From: JALJPB01 sp034111045
GTDB lineage: Bacteria; Pseudomonadota; Gammaproteobacteria; Enterobacterales; Alteromonadaceae
Reading direction: 5' to 3'
Assembly (NCBI GenBank): GCA_034111045.1
Contig: JAWUYA010000050.1
Location: 50,331-114,330, forward strand
Length of the DNA: 64,000 nucleotides
The position numbers and the translations under genes were made by a program. Under the pieces are notes generated by a model. That model was not told the origin of the DNA. It ran no database searches and saw only the letters and a list, made by a program, of their open reading frames with translations. Below are positions 46,300-55,588 of the stretch, one piece after another. The number at the start of each line of letters is the position of its first letter. Position 1 is the stretch's first letter.

Positions 46300-46626
46300 A
46301 TGGCTGTCATAAACTGTCCAAGTTGTAAGATAAAAATATCTAATAAAGCGAAGACTTGTAGTCATTGCCAATTAGATTTAACCCATTTAGATCAAGACAA
46401 AATGCACTTATTATCAACAGAGAGTTTTATAAAAAAACATCAACGTTTAATGAATTACTCATTTATCGCCATGTTATTATTTTGTGGGGGTTTTCTCTTT
46501 TTGTTCTGGCAAGACGCTATAGCCGGGACTTGGCAGTATACAGTCTCTGTAACTATCACTATTGTAGGTTTTGTTCTTTATCTTGTTACACGTGTTAGAT
46601 TGTTATTTTTAAAAAGAAGTAAATAA
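46300..46626 (+). CDS. Zinc-ribbon membrane protein
   Basis: A 108-residue protein. An N-terminal zinc ribbon (CPSCKIKISNKAKTCSHC, residues 6-23) is followed by a linker and two hydrophobic helices (about 53-70 and 78-100), then a basic C-terminus. Probably an inner-membrane protein with a cytoplasmic zinc ribbon; the function is unknown. It lies 3 bp upstream of yeaC and is likely part of one operon with yeaC and the DUF349 gene. Confidence 0.75.
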   Translation: MAVINCPSCKIKISNKAKTCSHCQLDLTHLDQDKMHLLSTESFIKKHQRLMNYSFIAMLLFCGGFLFLFWQDAIAGTWQYTVSVTITIVGFVLYLVTRVRLLFLKRSK

Positions 46627-46629
46627 ATT

Positions 46630-46938
46630 ATGGAGTTATTATCTTTAGTCGACAATATGACAGAAGCAATGTACTTACGATTAAAATGTGCCGCAGAAAC
46701 CGGAAAATGGCCTGAAGGGCAGATTGTTGCGCAACAACAACAACAATCTTCACTGCAAATTATCATGGCTTATCAAGCACGTCACTTAAAATCAGATGAA
46801 ATTTTATCTATTGGCTCGGACGGTGAAATTATTACTAAAACCAAATCGGTTTTAAGGCGTGAATTAAAAAAACCAGAAGAACAACTACTTGACATTCAAT
46901 CCGCTCAAAATACCATAGCTAGGTTCTCAAACTTATGA
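46630..46938 (+). CDS. yeaC: YeaC family protein (DUF1315)
   Basis: A 102-residue protein matching E. coli YeaC in pattern: MTEAMYLRLKCAAETGKWPEG at the N-terminus, then SLQIIMAYQARHL. The function is unknown. It overlaps the next gene by 4 bp (ATGA type), indicating translational coupling to the DUF349 protein. In E. coli yeaC lies in the same chromosomal neighbourhood as ansA and sppA. Confidence 0.85.
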   Translation: MELLSLVDNMTEAMYLRLKCAAETGKWPEGQIVAQQQQQSSLQIIMAYQARHLKSDEILSIGSDGEIITKTKSVLRRELKKPEEQLLDIQSAQNTIARFSNL

Positions 46939-49769
46939 TTTTCTCTAACTTCTTTAAAGCAAAATGGCAACACAAAGACAGTAATATACGTTTAACGGCT
47001 ATTAATGATGAATTAACGCCAACATCGGTTGATAATCTTAATATTTTACAGCAACTATTGACAAACGATGATAATGAGTTGGTTCGGCGGGCCGCTCTTT
47101 TAAAAATAAATACTTTTGAGCAATGGTTGTCTACCAGCAGTGATAATTCAAACGCAAAAATTCGGGATTATGCTCACCAACAAATTGTAAAAATGATACA
47201 TGGCCAACACAATATTGTGTTAACAGAGCAACAAAAACAGCTATTCTTAACTGATGATATCTATAAGCCCTTATTGGAGCCCTGGCTACAAATTGAAAAT
47301 GATGCCAGTATCATTATCTCTTTATTCGAAAAAATTAATAAACCACACCTTATCAATACGTTGTTTATTAAAAAGCAGAATGAAAAAGTGCAAGAATATT
47401 TACTTAATCAAACCCAAGATCTCTCTTTATTGGAAAAATTTAATAAGAAAGCGGTTAATGCTCATATTACTGGTTTGATTCAAGGTAAAGTCAGTGCTTT
47501 AAAAGATATTACCGATAAACCCATAAAAATAGAAAAGAAAGTTCAATTAGTACTCGCTAAATTATTAGCGCTAAAAGATATCAGAGAGTACAGTAGTTAC
47601 CTTGAGAAAAAATCTGATTTACAAAAAGAGTGGGACAATATTAAAAGTGATTTTACTTATTTAAGTGCTGAACAAGTCACCCGGTTTACGAATAGACAGC
47701 AAGAGATCAGTGAACATTTAGGTAAAATATTTACTGTTAAAGAAGAAGCCTATCAACAACAAATTATTGAACAACAACTTATTCAAGAAAAACAGGCAGT
47801 AAAATCTGATTTGGATTTAACGATAACAAAACTCGGGCAAGTATTAACGACCAGTGTTTTTGAAAACACCTTAATTGATGAAGGTTTATTTACCGAACAA
47901 TTAGCCGCACTAACAACTCAAGTTGATTCGTCGGCGCTTAATGAAAAAGAAAAAGTTAACTACCGTTCTTTAATCAAGCAACACGCATTGAGATTAACTC
48001 AGTTACCTGATATTGCCAAGTCGGTAAGTGAAGCAACAGGGTTGATCTCAAAAATTTCGCAATTATCAATACCTTCATCTTTAATCGAATATAAAGAGAG
48101 ACAACCTATATTTAATGAATGGCTTGAGCATTGGCAAGTGATTGATAAAACAACCAATGGAATTTTACCTCAGTCAATCAAAAGTGCTTATCAAGAAATT
48201 CGCAGTACATGGCAGAAAGGTTTAGCGCCATTTTCTCAACAGCAAAAGACCTTGTTTTCTCAAACTCAAAAAAAACTAAATGACTTAAAACGTTTATTAG
48301 CGACAGGTAAATACAATGCCTCTTTTGGTTTATTTAAAGCTATACAGAGAAGTCATATCAATTTATCTTCAAGCCAACAACACCGACTCGAAAGAGACTT
48401 TGACAATGTAAGTAAACAAATCAGTGAGTTAAGTGATTGGGAACATTATATTGCAACACCACGCAAGCAGCAGATGTTAGATGAAATTAATGCGATAGTT
48501 GCTTGCCCACTTGATAACCCCAATGAACAAGCGAGTAAAGTTAAAGAATTCAGAAAAGCGTGGAATTTACTGGGTCATGCTGATGACGAATTAGATAAAC
48601 CACTCAATGATGCATTTAACTTAGCATGTGAACAAGCATTTTCTCCTTGTCGTTTATTTTTTGGTGAACAAGAAAAGTTACGAGAGCAACACCTTGCCAC
48701 TAGAATCGCTCTAATTAACCAAGCAAAAGAATTTGCAGACTCTGCCAGTAACACAGCCATAGAACAACTTGATTTTAAAATAATCGATGCCCAATTAAAT
48801 AAGCTAAGCGAATCATGGGCAGAAGCAGGAGAGGTTGACCGCACTAAGTACAAATCTTTACAGCTTGAATTTTCACACAATCTTGAACCTATCAACGTTA
48901 TGATCAAAAACTTTCATGATCAAAATATCAGTCTAAAAAATGCGTTAATTGAAAAAGTTAAAGCAGAGCTAGAAACCGAAGATATTTATAGTGCTATTGA
49001 AAACACCAAAAAATATCAAAACCAGTGGCGCGACATTGGTTATGCAGGACCTAGACAAGATAATAAACTATGGCAAAATTTTAGAGCGGCTAACGATCTC
49101 CTTTTTAAGAAACGTGATCAGTTAAAGGAAGAAGAAAAAAATCAGCAATCAACTCAAAAGTTAACGTTTGAACATAAGTTTGAGGATATTAAAAATAATT
49201 TTTCTACTGAATTGGATACAGGTCAGCTAAGGTCTGTGCAACTACAGGCTCATGCGTTACACCAAGAAGTTATTAACTTTAAACCGGTAATTAAACCAGT
49301 TGCTTTAACTATAGAACGATTTTTGAACCAAATAGAGGACAGATTAAAGCTTGTTGAGTTAGCGCAAGAGAAACAAATTTGGTTTAATATTTTCTCTGTT
49401 ATTCAGAGCGTGGCAAACAATGACATCAATAAAGACTCGATTAACGACTCGGCTGATTATCTAGCTTTACCCCAAGGGTGGCGTAAAAAATTAGTTGAAG
49501 CGATGTTCTCTAATTCTAGTGGTGTGAATGAAAAGTCTCATCGTTCATCAAAAACCTTAGAGTTAGAGGTTCTTGCTGGAATAGAATCGCCTAAGGAATT
49601 TGCTCAGCAACGACTCGACATTCAAATAAAACTGATGCAAGATAAAATGACTTCCGGTGAAAATGTTAATTTAGAACAGAGTTTTAATGAGTGGCTTAAG
49701 CAGGGCGAATTATCTACCGATGACTTACCCTTAATCTCACGAGTTAAGCCTATTTTTTGTGACCAATAA
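46935..49769 (+). CDS. DUF349 domain protein
   Basis: A large cytoplasmic helical protein of 944 residues. An N-terminal HEAT-like region (about 1-110) is followed by long coiled-coil stretches and several DUF349 repeats of about 70-75 residues, recognised by W-x-x-AG/LG and FRxA(N/C) patterns such as EWDNIKSDFTYLS, FRKAWNLLGHADDELD, ESWAEAGEVDRTKYKSLQ and QWRDIGYAGPRQDNKLWQNFRAAND. The molecular role is not established. It is coupled to yeaC and ends before a bidirectional terminator. Confidence 0.82.
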   Translation: MIFSNFFKAKWQHKDSNIRLTAINDELTPTSVDNLNILQQLLTNDDNELVRRAALLKINTFEQWLSTSSDNSNAKIRDYAHQQIVKMIHGQHNIVLTEQQKQLFLTDDIYKPLLEPWLQIENDASIIISLFEKINKPHLINTLFIKKQNEKVQEYLLNQTQDLSLLEKFNKKAVNAHITGLIQGKVSALKDITDKPIKIEKKVQLVLAKLLALKDIREYSSYLEKKSDLQKEWDNIKSDFTYLSAEQVTRFTNRQQEISEHLGKIFTVKEEAYQQQIIEQQLIQEKQAVKSDLDLTITKLGQVLTTSVFENTLIDEGLFTEQLAALTTQVDSSALNEKEKVNYRSLIKQHALRLTQLPDIAKSVSEATGLISKISQLSIPSSLIEYKERQPIFNEWLEHWQVIDKTTNGILPQSIKSAYQEIRSTWQKGLAPFSQQQKTLFSQTQKKLNDLKRLLATGKYNASFGLFKAIQRSHINLSSSQQHRLERDFDNVSKQISELSDWEHYIATPRKQQMLDEINAIVACPLDNPNEQASKVKEFRKAWNLLGHADDELDKPLNDAFNLACEQAFSPCRLFFGEQEKLREQHLATRIALINQAKEFADSASNTAIEQLDFKIIDAQLNKLSESWAEAGEVDRTKYKSLQLEFSHNLEPINVMIKNFHDQNISLKNALIEKVKAELETEDIYSAIENTKKYQNQWRDIGYAGPRQDNKLWQNFRAANDLLFKKRDQLKEEEKNQQSTQKLTFEHKFEDIKNNFSTELDTGQLRSVQLQAHALHQEVINFKPVIKPVALTIERFLNQIEDRLKLVELAQEKQIWFNIFSVIQSVANNDINKDSINDSADYLALPQGWRKKLVEAMFSNSSGVNEKSHRSSKTLELEVLAGIESPKEFAQQRLDIQIKLMQDKMTSGENVNLEQSFNEWLKQGELSTDDLPLISRVKPIFCDQ

Positions 49770-49788
49770 AGCGACTAAATTTCAACGT

Positions 49789-49822
49789 TAATAAAAAAGG
49801 GGCTAGGCTCCTTTTTTATTAA
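49789..49822. terminator. Bidirectional terminator between DUF349 gene and ansA
   Basis: TAATAAAAAAGG / CCTTTTTTATTA, A- and T-tracts on both sides of a GC core, between two convergent genes. Confidence 0.88.
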
Positions 49823-49831
49823 CTTAAATGG

Positions 49832-50839
49832 TTAAGCTGTTAATTCGCCGCGTAAATTTACTTGCATTAACTCTCTAACAAGATCAACGTTAAGCTCTTG
49901 GCTAAGTAAGTAATGCAATTTAGTTAATGTTGCTTCTAAGGTCATATCTTTTGCGCCAATTACACCACAATCGTTAAGTGCCGACCCCGTAGCATAACCC
50001 CCCATATCAACAGTACCCTTTAAACATTGGCTGCTATTGATAATAATAACACCTTGTTGATGTGCCTTCGTTAAGCAGCTAAGTAGGTTTGGATCTTGGG
50101 GGGCATTCCCCACACCATAACTTCTTATAATCAAGGCTTTCACTGGTTGTTTAATTACATTTTCAATTAAGACACTACTAATGCCTGGGTATAAATGAAT
50201 CACACCTATGGGTTGAGGGGTGATTTGTTTTAACGCTATTTTTTCATGAGACTTTTTTTCTATATTACCAGCAATTAATCGTATGTTTATTGCCGTTTCT
50301 AACAAAGCTGGCATATTAGGAGAGTCAAAAGCATCAAAACCATCGGCATAAACTTTACTACTGCGATTACCTCGAAAAAGTTTATTATTAAAGAATAAAC
50401 TTACTTCACATACAGGGTGGTTAGCAGCCACATATAAAGCATTTAGTAAGTTAACCTGACCATCTGAACGTAATTGGCTGAGCGGAATTTGAGAGCCTGT
50501 AACTATAATTGGCTTTGAAAGGTTTTCAAACATAAATGATAATGCAGAGCTAGTATATGCCATGGTATCTGTACCGTGGAGCACAACAAAACCATCATAA
50601 TCATCATAGTTCCTCATAATATCATCAGCAATACGTTGCCAATCACTGGGTGCCATATTGGCTGAATCAATTAATGGTGAATATTCATTAATAGTAAAAT
50701 TTGGCATTTCACTACGATTAAAATCAGGGATTTTATTGATTGCATTCGTTAAATGGCCTCTAACGGGAATATAACCTTGAGTACTTGCTTTCATTCCTAT
50801 TGTGCCGCCAGTATAGGCCACATATATTCTTTTTTTCAT
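49832..50839 (-). CDS. ansA: L-asparaginase I
   Basis: Cytoplasmic type I asparaginase of 335 residues. The two conserved threonine motifs are AYTGGTIGM (residues 8-16) and VLHGTDTMAYTSSAL at about 89-103. No signal peptide, which separates it from periplasmic type II enzymes. It is 103 bp downstream of sppA on the same strand, the E. coli arrangement sppA-ansA. Confidence 0.94.
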   Translation of the reverse strand: MKKRIYVAYTGGTIGMKASTQGYIPVRGHLTNAINKIPDFNRSEMPNFTINEYSPLIDSANMAPSDWQRIADDIMRNYDDYDGFVVLHGTDTMAYTSSALSFMFENLSKPIIVTGSQIPLSQLRSDGQVNLLNALYVAANHPVCEVSLFFNNKLFRGNRSSKVYADGFDAFDSPNMPALLETAINIRLIAGNIEKKSHEKIALKQITPQPIGVIHLYPGISSVLIENVIKQPVKALIIRSYGVGNAPQDPNLLSCLTKAHQQGVIIINSSQCLKGTVDMGGYATGSALNDCGVIGAKDMTLEATLTKLHYLLSQELNVDLVRELMQVNLRGELTA

Positions 50840-50942
50840 ACAGTTTAATTCTTTATTTTATAATTAAAGAGAACAACACCGGGGATAAACTTTCCTCGGT
50901 GTTTGCTATGAATAAATAATATCTATAGTCTTAAACTAAACG

Positions 50943-52814
50943 TTAATTTACTTCACAAGCCATACACAGCACATAAATTCCCTGTGGATCGTTCAATTTT
51001 TTTAGCCCGTGAAGTTCATTATTCATGGTAGAAATAAATTCGGTGAGATAATCTTGAGAAATTTCAGGCTCTATTATTGTGGTGGAACTAAGCCATTGTG
51101 ATGTAGAGCCAAAGATACGTTGTAAAAGTTTATCTTTAGCTGACACTTCTTTTTCAATCAATAATTTATCATAGGTATCAAGTTTAGCTAATTGCGCCGC
51201 AGCAATTATCGCATCTTCAATATCACCAAGCTCATCAACCAAGCCCAATTCTTTTGCCCTTATACCCGACCATACTCGGCCTTGAGCAATAGCGTCAACT
51301 TGTTCTAATGTCATGTTTCTGTTTTTTGCGACCAAGGTGATAAAGTCTTGGTAACCACGTTCAACATTTAATTGAAATAACTTGGACATACCTGATGACA
51401 ATGGCCTTGTTGGGCCAAAACCACCAATAGTGGTCGTTGCGACACCATCAGTATAAATACCTAATTTCTTTAAGGAATTCTCAAATGTCATCATTAACCC
51501 AAAAATACCAATAGAGCCTGTTATTGTCGTTGGTGAGGCTATTATTTTATCGGCTGGGGCTGAAATCCAGTAACCACCAGAGGCTGCATAAGTCCCCATT
51601 GACGCAACTACAGGCTTACCTGAGTCTTTAAGTAAATTAATCTCACGACGAATCACTTCTGAAGCATAAGCACTGCCACCGGGGCTATCTACCCGTAAAA
51701 CAACTGCTTTTACTTGACTATTCTCTCTTGCTTTTCGTAATAACTTTGCCGTACTGGCACCGCCAATAGTGCCCGCTTTTTGATGACCATTTAATATCGT
51801 TCCTTTTGCAACAATGATGGCGATTTTATCTGAATTTGGATCAACAAATGCAAAGGAGGGTTTAATTGTTGATAAATAATCTTTAAAACCTATATGACTA
51901 AAGTTTTCTCCACTGTCATTTTTCCCCACTAGTGCAATTAAAGCTTCTCGCCTTTCATCATGCGTTTTTAACTGATCAACCCATTGATTATCAAGAGCGT
52001 ATTGGCCAAAATTACTGTTAGCTGATTCAAATTTAGTGATTAGAGTGTCAATATCTTCATCAAAATTATCTGGACCAAAACCACGTTGTGATGACACATC
52101 CGTTTTATATTGATCCCATAAATCATTCAGCCAAACCTTGTTAGCTGTTTTGGCTTCAGCTGACATACCATCCAGCATAAAAGGTTCAACCGCTGATTTA
52201 TAAGTCCCTACACGAAAAATATGCTGGCTTATTTCAAGTTTGTCTAAAGCTGATTTAAAATACATTTGGTAACGACTATAACCATCAAGAATCATCCAGC
52301 CTTTTGGATCTAACCAAATATCATCGGCAAAGCTCGCTAGATAATATTGATCTTGGGTGAATTGTTCACCTATAGCGATAACTTGTTTGCCTGAACTTTT
52401 AAAGTTGGCAAGAGCTTTTGCGATATCTCTTAACTTAGTTAAACCTGAACGATTAAGGTCTTCAAGTTGTAGAACAAGGACTGAAATCCGATCATCATTT
52501 TTAGCCTTGTTGATAACGTCGATAATATCACTCAATAACACCTCAGGACGTTCGTCACTTTTATTGAGGGCTTCTGATAAAAGCGCATCTAGGGGGTCTA
52601 CTTCACGTGTTTGTTCAACAATATCACCTTTGATATTTAAAACTAATGCGGTTTTATCTGGCACAATAATTTTATTTTCATCACCGGTTGCAGCAATATA
52701 AATAAATAACACCAGTGAAAAAAACACCAAGTTAATAATAACTTTTCTGGTAATGTTTAAAAGCTTCAAAATTTTACTGCTGAGTCGCCTAAAAAGGCTA
52801 GGGCTGGAGTTCAT
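50943..52814 (-). CDS. sppA: Signal peptide peptidase SppA, 67 kDa type
   Basis: A membrane-bound serine protease of 623 residues that degrades cleaved signal peptides. One N-terminal membrane helix (about 25-43), then two tandem ClpP-like domains. The catalytic dyad is split as in E. coli: K206 in GTYKSAVEPF of the first half and S381 in DSPGGSAYASE of the second. A SppA67 tetramer facing the periplasm is expected. Confidence 0.95.
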   Translation of the reverse strand: MNSSPSLFRRLSSKILKLLNITRKVIINLVFFSLVLFIYIAATGDENKIIVPDKTALVLNIKGDIVEQTREVDPLDALLSEALNKSDERPEVLLSDIIDVINKAKNDDRISVLVLQLEDLNRSGLTKLRDIAKALANFKSSGKQVIAIGEQFTQDQYYLASFADDIWLDPKGWMILDGYSRYQMYFKSALDKLEISQHIFRVGTYKSAVEPFMLDGMSAEAKTANKVWLNDLWDQYKTDVSSQRGFGPDNFDEDIDTLITKFESANSNFGQYALDNQWVDQLKTHDERREALIALVGKNDSGENFSHIGFKDYLSTIKPSFAFVDPNSDKIAIIVAKGTILNGHQKAGTIGGASTAKLLRKARENSQVKAVVLRVDSPGGSAYASEVIRREINLLKDSGKPVVASMGTYAASGGYWISAPADKIIASPTTITGSIGIFGLMMTFENSLKKLGIYTDGVATTTIGGFGPTRPLSSGMSKLFQLNVERGYQDFITLVAKNRNMTLEQVDAIAQGRVWSGIRAKELGLVDELGDIEDAIIAAAQLAKLDTYDKLLIEKEVSAKDKLLQRIFGSTSQWLSSTTIIEPEISQDYLTEFISTMNNELHGLKKLNDPQGIYVLCMACEVN

Positions 52815-52995
52815 AATATAACCAAATAATTTTTTGTAATATAATAAGGCTATGCTACTTAATCTTTAAGCGCTTAAGTAGTTAAAATTGTAAATATTTA
52901 CGTATTTAACCATTGTTTTTATCTCAAACCGTTTTAAAATATCAGTTATTATATTTATAAGTGTAATCAACATAAAATCTAACAAAGAGAAAGTT

Positions 52996-53541
52996 GTGAT
53001 AGATAGTCTTACGTTATTGTTAACACGCCAGTCTAATGGGTCTTTAACTGAACCGGCACCCAGTAAAAATGATCTGGACCTTATTTTACAAGCGGGTATG
53101 AGAGTCCCCGACCATGGAGGGTTAATGCCATGGCATTTTTTAATTGTCACCGACCAAGGCTTAAAAAAGCTAAGTGACATATTTGGAGAAACAGTTGATA
53201 AGTCGGATAAGAAGAAACTCGACAAAACTAAAAAAAAGCCATTTCGTGCGCCTATGATCATTGTCATTAGTACAAAGTACAGATCACACCAAAAAGTGCC
53301 ACACCAAGAGCAACTTATCACCGCAGGTTGTTGTGCACATGCTATGCAAATGGCCGCATTTTCATTAGGCTATGGTGCCATGTGGAGAACTGGTGATTTA
53401 GCTTATAATCAAGAAATTAAAAAATCCTTATCGGTCGACTTAACAGATGATATTGTTGGCTTTTTATATTTGGGTACGAGTAGTAAAGCGTCAAATTACA
53501 AAGAGTCAAAGCCTTATCAAGACAAAGTCAGTTATTTATAA
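52996..53541 (+). CDS. ydjA: YdjA-type nitroreductase family protein
   Basis: FMN-dependent oxidoreductase of 181 residues, minimal nitroreductase fold. It has LLTRQSNGSLTEPAPS near the N-terminus, AGMRVPDHGGLMPWHF for FMN contact, and CCAHAMQMAAFSLGYGAMWRTG in the middle. The physiological substrate is unknown. The start is GTG at 52996 with AAAGAGAAAG upstream. It is divergent from sppA, which is the E. coli ydjA/sppA arrangement. Confidence 0.87.
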   Translation: MIDSLTLLLTRQSNGSLTEPAPSKNDLDLILQAGMRVPDHGGLMPWHFLIVTDQGLKKLSDIFGETVDKSDKKKLDKTKKKPFRAPMIIVISTKYRSHQKVPHQEQLITAGCCAHAMQMAAFSLGYGAMWRTGDLAYNQEIKKSLSVDLTDDIVGFLYLGTSSKASNYKESKPYQDKVSYL

Positions 53542-53560
53542 GGGGTAATATGTGGCATTA

Positions 53561-53599
53561 AAAAATCCGCTGGTAGAGTAATATCTACCAGCGGATTTA
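53561..53599. terminator. Terminator between ydjA and asnS
   Basis: ATCCGCTGGTAGA / TCTACCAGCGGAT with loop GTAATA, 13-bp perfect stem. The T-run is better on the minus strand (asnS side), but it can serve both convergent genes. Confidence 0.9.
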
Positions 53600-53627
53600 T
53601 ACAGTTAATAACTGTTTCTATAAATAA

Positions 53628-55028
53628 CTAGAAGCTTGCGTTATTGGGGGTTCTTGGAAAGGGGATAACATCTCTTACATTTTGTATACCCGTTGCGTAG
53701 GCTACTAGACGTTCAAAACCTAAACCAAATCCAGAATGCGGGACCGTTCCGTAACGTCGTAAATCTCGATACCAACTATAATCTGAAATATCTAAATTCA
53801 TTTCAGCTAAACGAGCATCGAGCACATCAAGGCGTTCTTCACGTTGACTTCCGCCAATAATTTCACCAATACCAGGCGCTAATATATCCATAGCAGCAAC
53901 GGTTTTACCGTCATCATTTAAGCGCATGTAAAACGATTTAATATCTTTAGGGTAGTTCTGTAAAACTACTGGTCCATTAAAGTGCTCTTCTGCAAGGTAA
54001 CGCTCATGTTCTGAGTTTAAATCTACGCCCCAATATACTGGGTTGTCAAATTTCTTATTACAACTTTCTAAAATAGTAATAGCGTCAGTATAATCAAGAC
54101 GAACAAAGTCATTATTGATAACTGAATTTAAACGCTCCAAAACAGTTTTATCTACACGTTGTTGAAAAAATGCCATGTCGTCGCTACGTTCTTCTAACAA
54201 AGCGGAGAAAACGTATTTTAACATTTCTTCTGCCAAATCAGCGGCGTCAGAAAGGTTTGCAAAGGCAATTTCAGGTTCTATCATCCAAAATTCAGCTAAA
54301 TGACGGCTAGTATTTGAATTTTCTGCGCGAAACGTTGGACCAAAAGTATACACTTTCGATAATGCACAACAGTAAGTCTCAACATTTAATTGACCAGATA
54401 CAGTTAAAAAAGTTTCTTTACCAAAAAAGTCTTTACCGTAATCAACCTTGCCTTGCTCATCTTTTGGTAAGTTTTCCATATCTAAGGTGCTGACACGGAA
54501 CATTTCACCAGCTCCTTCACAATCACTCCCTGTTATCAGGGGCGTGCTTATCCAGAAATAACCTTTACTGTGCAAAAAACGATGAACGGCTTGTGCTAAA
54601 GAATTTCTAACACGAGCCACTGCGCCGCCGATATTAGTTCTAGCACGTAAGTGCGCATGTTCACGCAAGTATTCAATACTATGACGCTTTGCTGCCATGG
54701 GATAAGTATCAGGGTCTTCAACTAAACCAAGAATATCAACTGAGGTAGCTTGTATTTCAAAAGACTGACCTTGACCTGGAGATTCAACTAAAATACCAGT
54801 AACTTTTACTGCACTACCGGTAGTAAGTTTTAAAACATCTTGTTGATAATTTTTTAGATCATTATTAACAATGGCCTGAATAGCATCAAAACATGAGCCA
54901 TCATGGATGGCTAAAAATGAGAGGCCGGCTTTTGAGTCTCTGCGAGTACGAATCCAGCCATGTACGGTAATTGGCTCGTTGACAGGGTGTTGTCCTGCTA
55001 ATACATCAGTAATTGCTATAACTGACAT
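53628..55028 (-). CDS. asnS: Asparaginyl-tRNA synthetase
   Basis: Class IIb synthetase of 466 residues. An N-terminal OB-fold anticodon-binding domain (about 17-100, VHGWIRTRRDSKAGLSFLAIHDGS), motif 2 FRAENSNTSRHLAEFWMIEPE, and motif 3 SGFGLGFERLVAYATG close to the C-terminus. The length equals E. coli AsnRS. A terminator follows; upstream is a divergent small membrane-protein gene. Confidence 0.97.
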   Translation of the reverse strand: MSVIAITDVLAGQHPVNEPITVHGWIRTRRDSKAGLSFLAIHDGSCFDAIQAIVNNDLKNYQQDVLKLTTGSAVKVTGILVESPGQGQSFEIQATSVDILGLVEDPDTYPMAAKRHSIEYLREHAHLRARTNIGGAVARVRNSLAQAVHRFLHSKGYFWISTPLITGSDCEGAGEMFRVSTLDMENLPKDEQGKVDYGKDFFGKETFLTVSGQLNVETYCCALSKVYTFGPTFRAENSNTSRHLAEFWMIEPEIAFANLSDAADLAEEMLKYVFSALLEERSDDMAFFQQRVDKTVLERLNSVINNDFVRLDYTDAITILESCNKKFDNPVYWGVDLNSEHERYLAEEHFNGPVVLQNYPKDIKSFYMRLNDDGKTVAAMDILAPGIGEIIGGSQREERLDVLDARLAEMNLDISDYSWYRDLRRYGTVPHSGFGLGFERLVAYATGIQNVRDVIPFPRTPNNASF

Positions 55029-55228
55029 TGATAACCTCTTTGCTTAATCAAAATAACGCTTTGCTATTAGCTTTGCTATTATATGTGTATGTATGGAAAA
55101 TTGGCTAATATGTTACAGTGACTATAGTGCCAATACAACAAAGTTTGTCATCAAAGAGCAAAGTTAAAAGTGTGTCGTAGTATAAAGTTTTGCTTGGCAG
55201 GTGTTGAATGAATTAAAAAGGTACAGGG

Positions 55229-55588
55229 ATGGATAATTTACCTGATGAAAGACGTCAAACAAAAGACATTGTAATTTACCTTTTGCGAGTAATAGCTGTT
55301 GTTGGTTGGCTATTATTTATATTAGCATTTGGTGTTTCATATTTTGCAGCCCCAGACGGTGAATACAGTTTGTACGGTTATAATGCGATAGAACAAATTA
55401 AGTTAGCTCCCTTAACCGCTTATATATATATTGTTTTATGGACCAGCTCATTGAGTAGTTATTTATGCTTAATTCTTGATAAATACCGCAGTAGAAGAAG
55501 ATCAGATAATAAACATTTCAATTTTATGTTGCTTATGCTGATTGCCATGGCATGGTTTTGCTATCTATTTATTGGCATTAAAGGGTAA
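55229..55588 (+). CDS. Small membrane protein of unknown function
   Basis: 119 residues with three predicted helices at about 19-40, 61-82 and 97-116, joined by polar loops and a basic segment KYRSRRRSDNKH before the third. No known family is recognised. ATG at 55229 follows AAAGGTACAGGG. Its 3' end overlaps the convergent bioA 3' end by 11 bp. It is probably a lone gene. Confidence 0.65.
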   Translation: MDNLPDERRQTKDIVIYLLRVIAVVGWLLFILAFGVSYFAAPDGEYSLYGYNAIEQIKLAPLTAYIYIVLWTSSLSSYLCLILDKYRSRRRSDNKHFNFMLLMLIAMAWFCYLFIGIKG

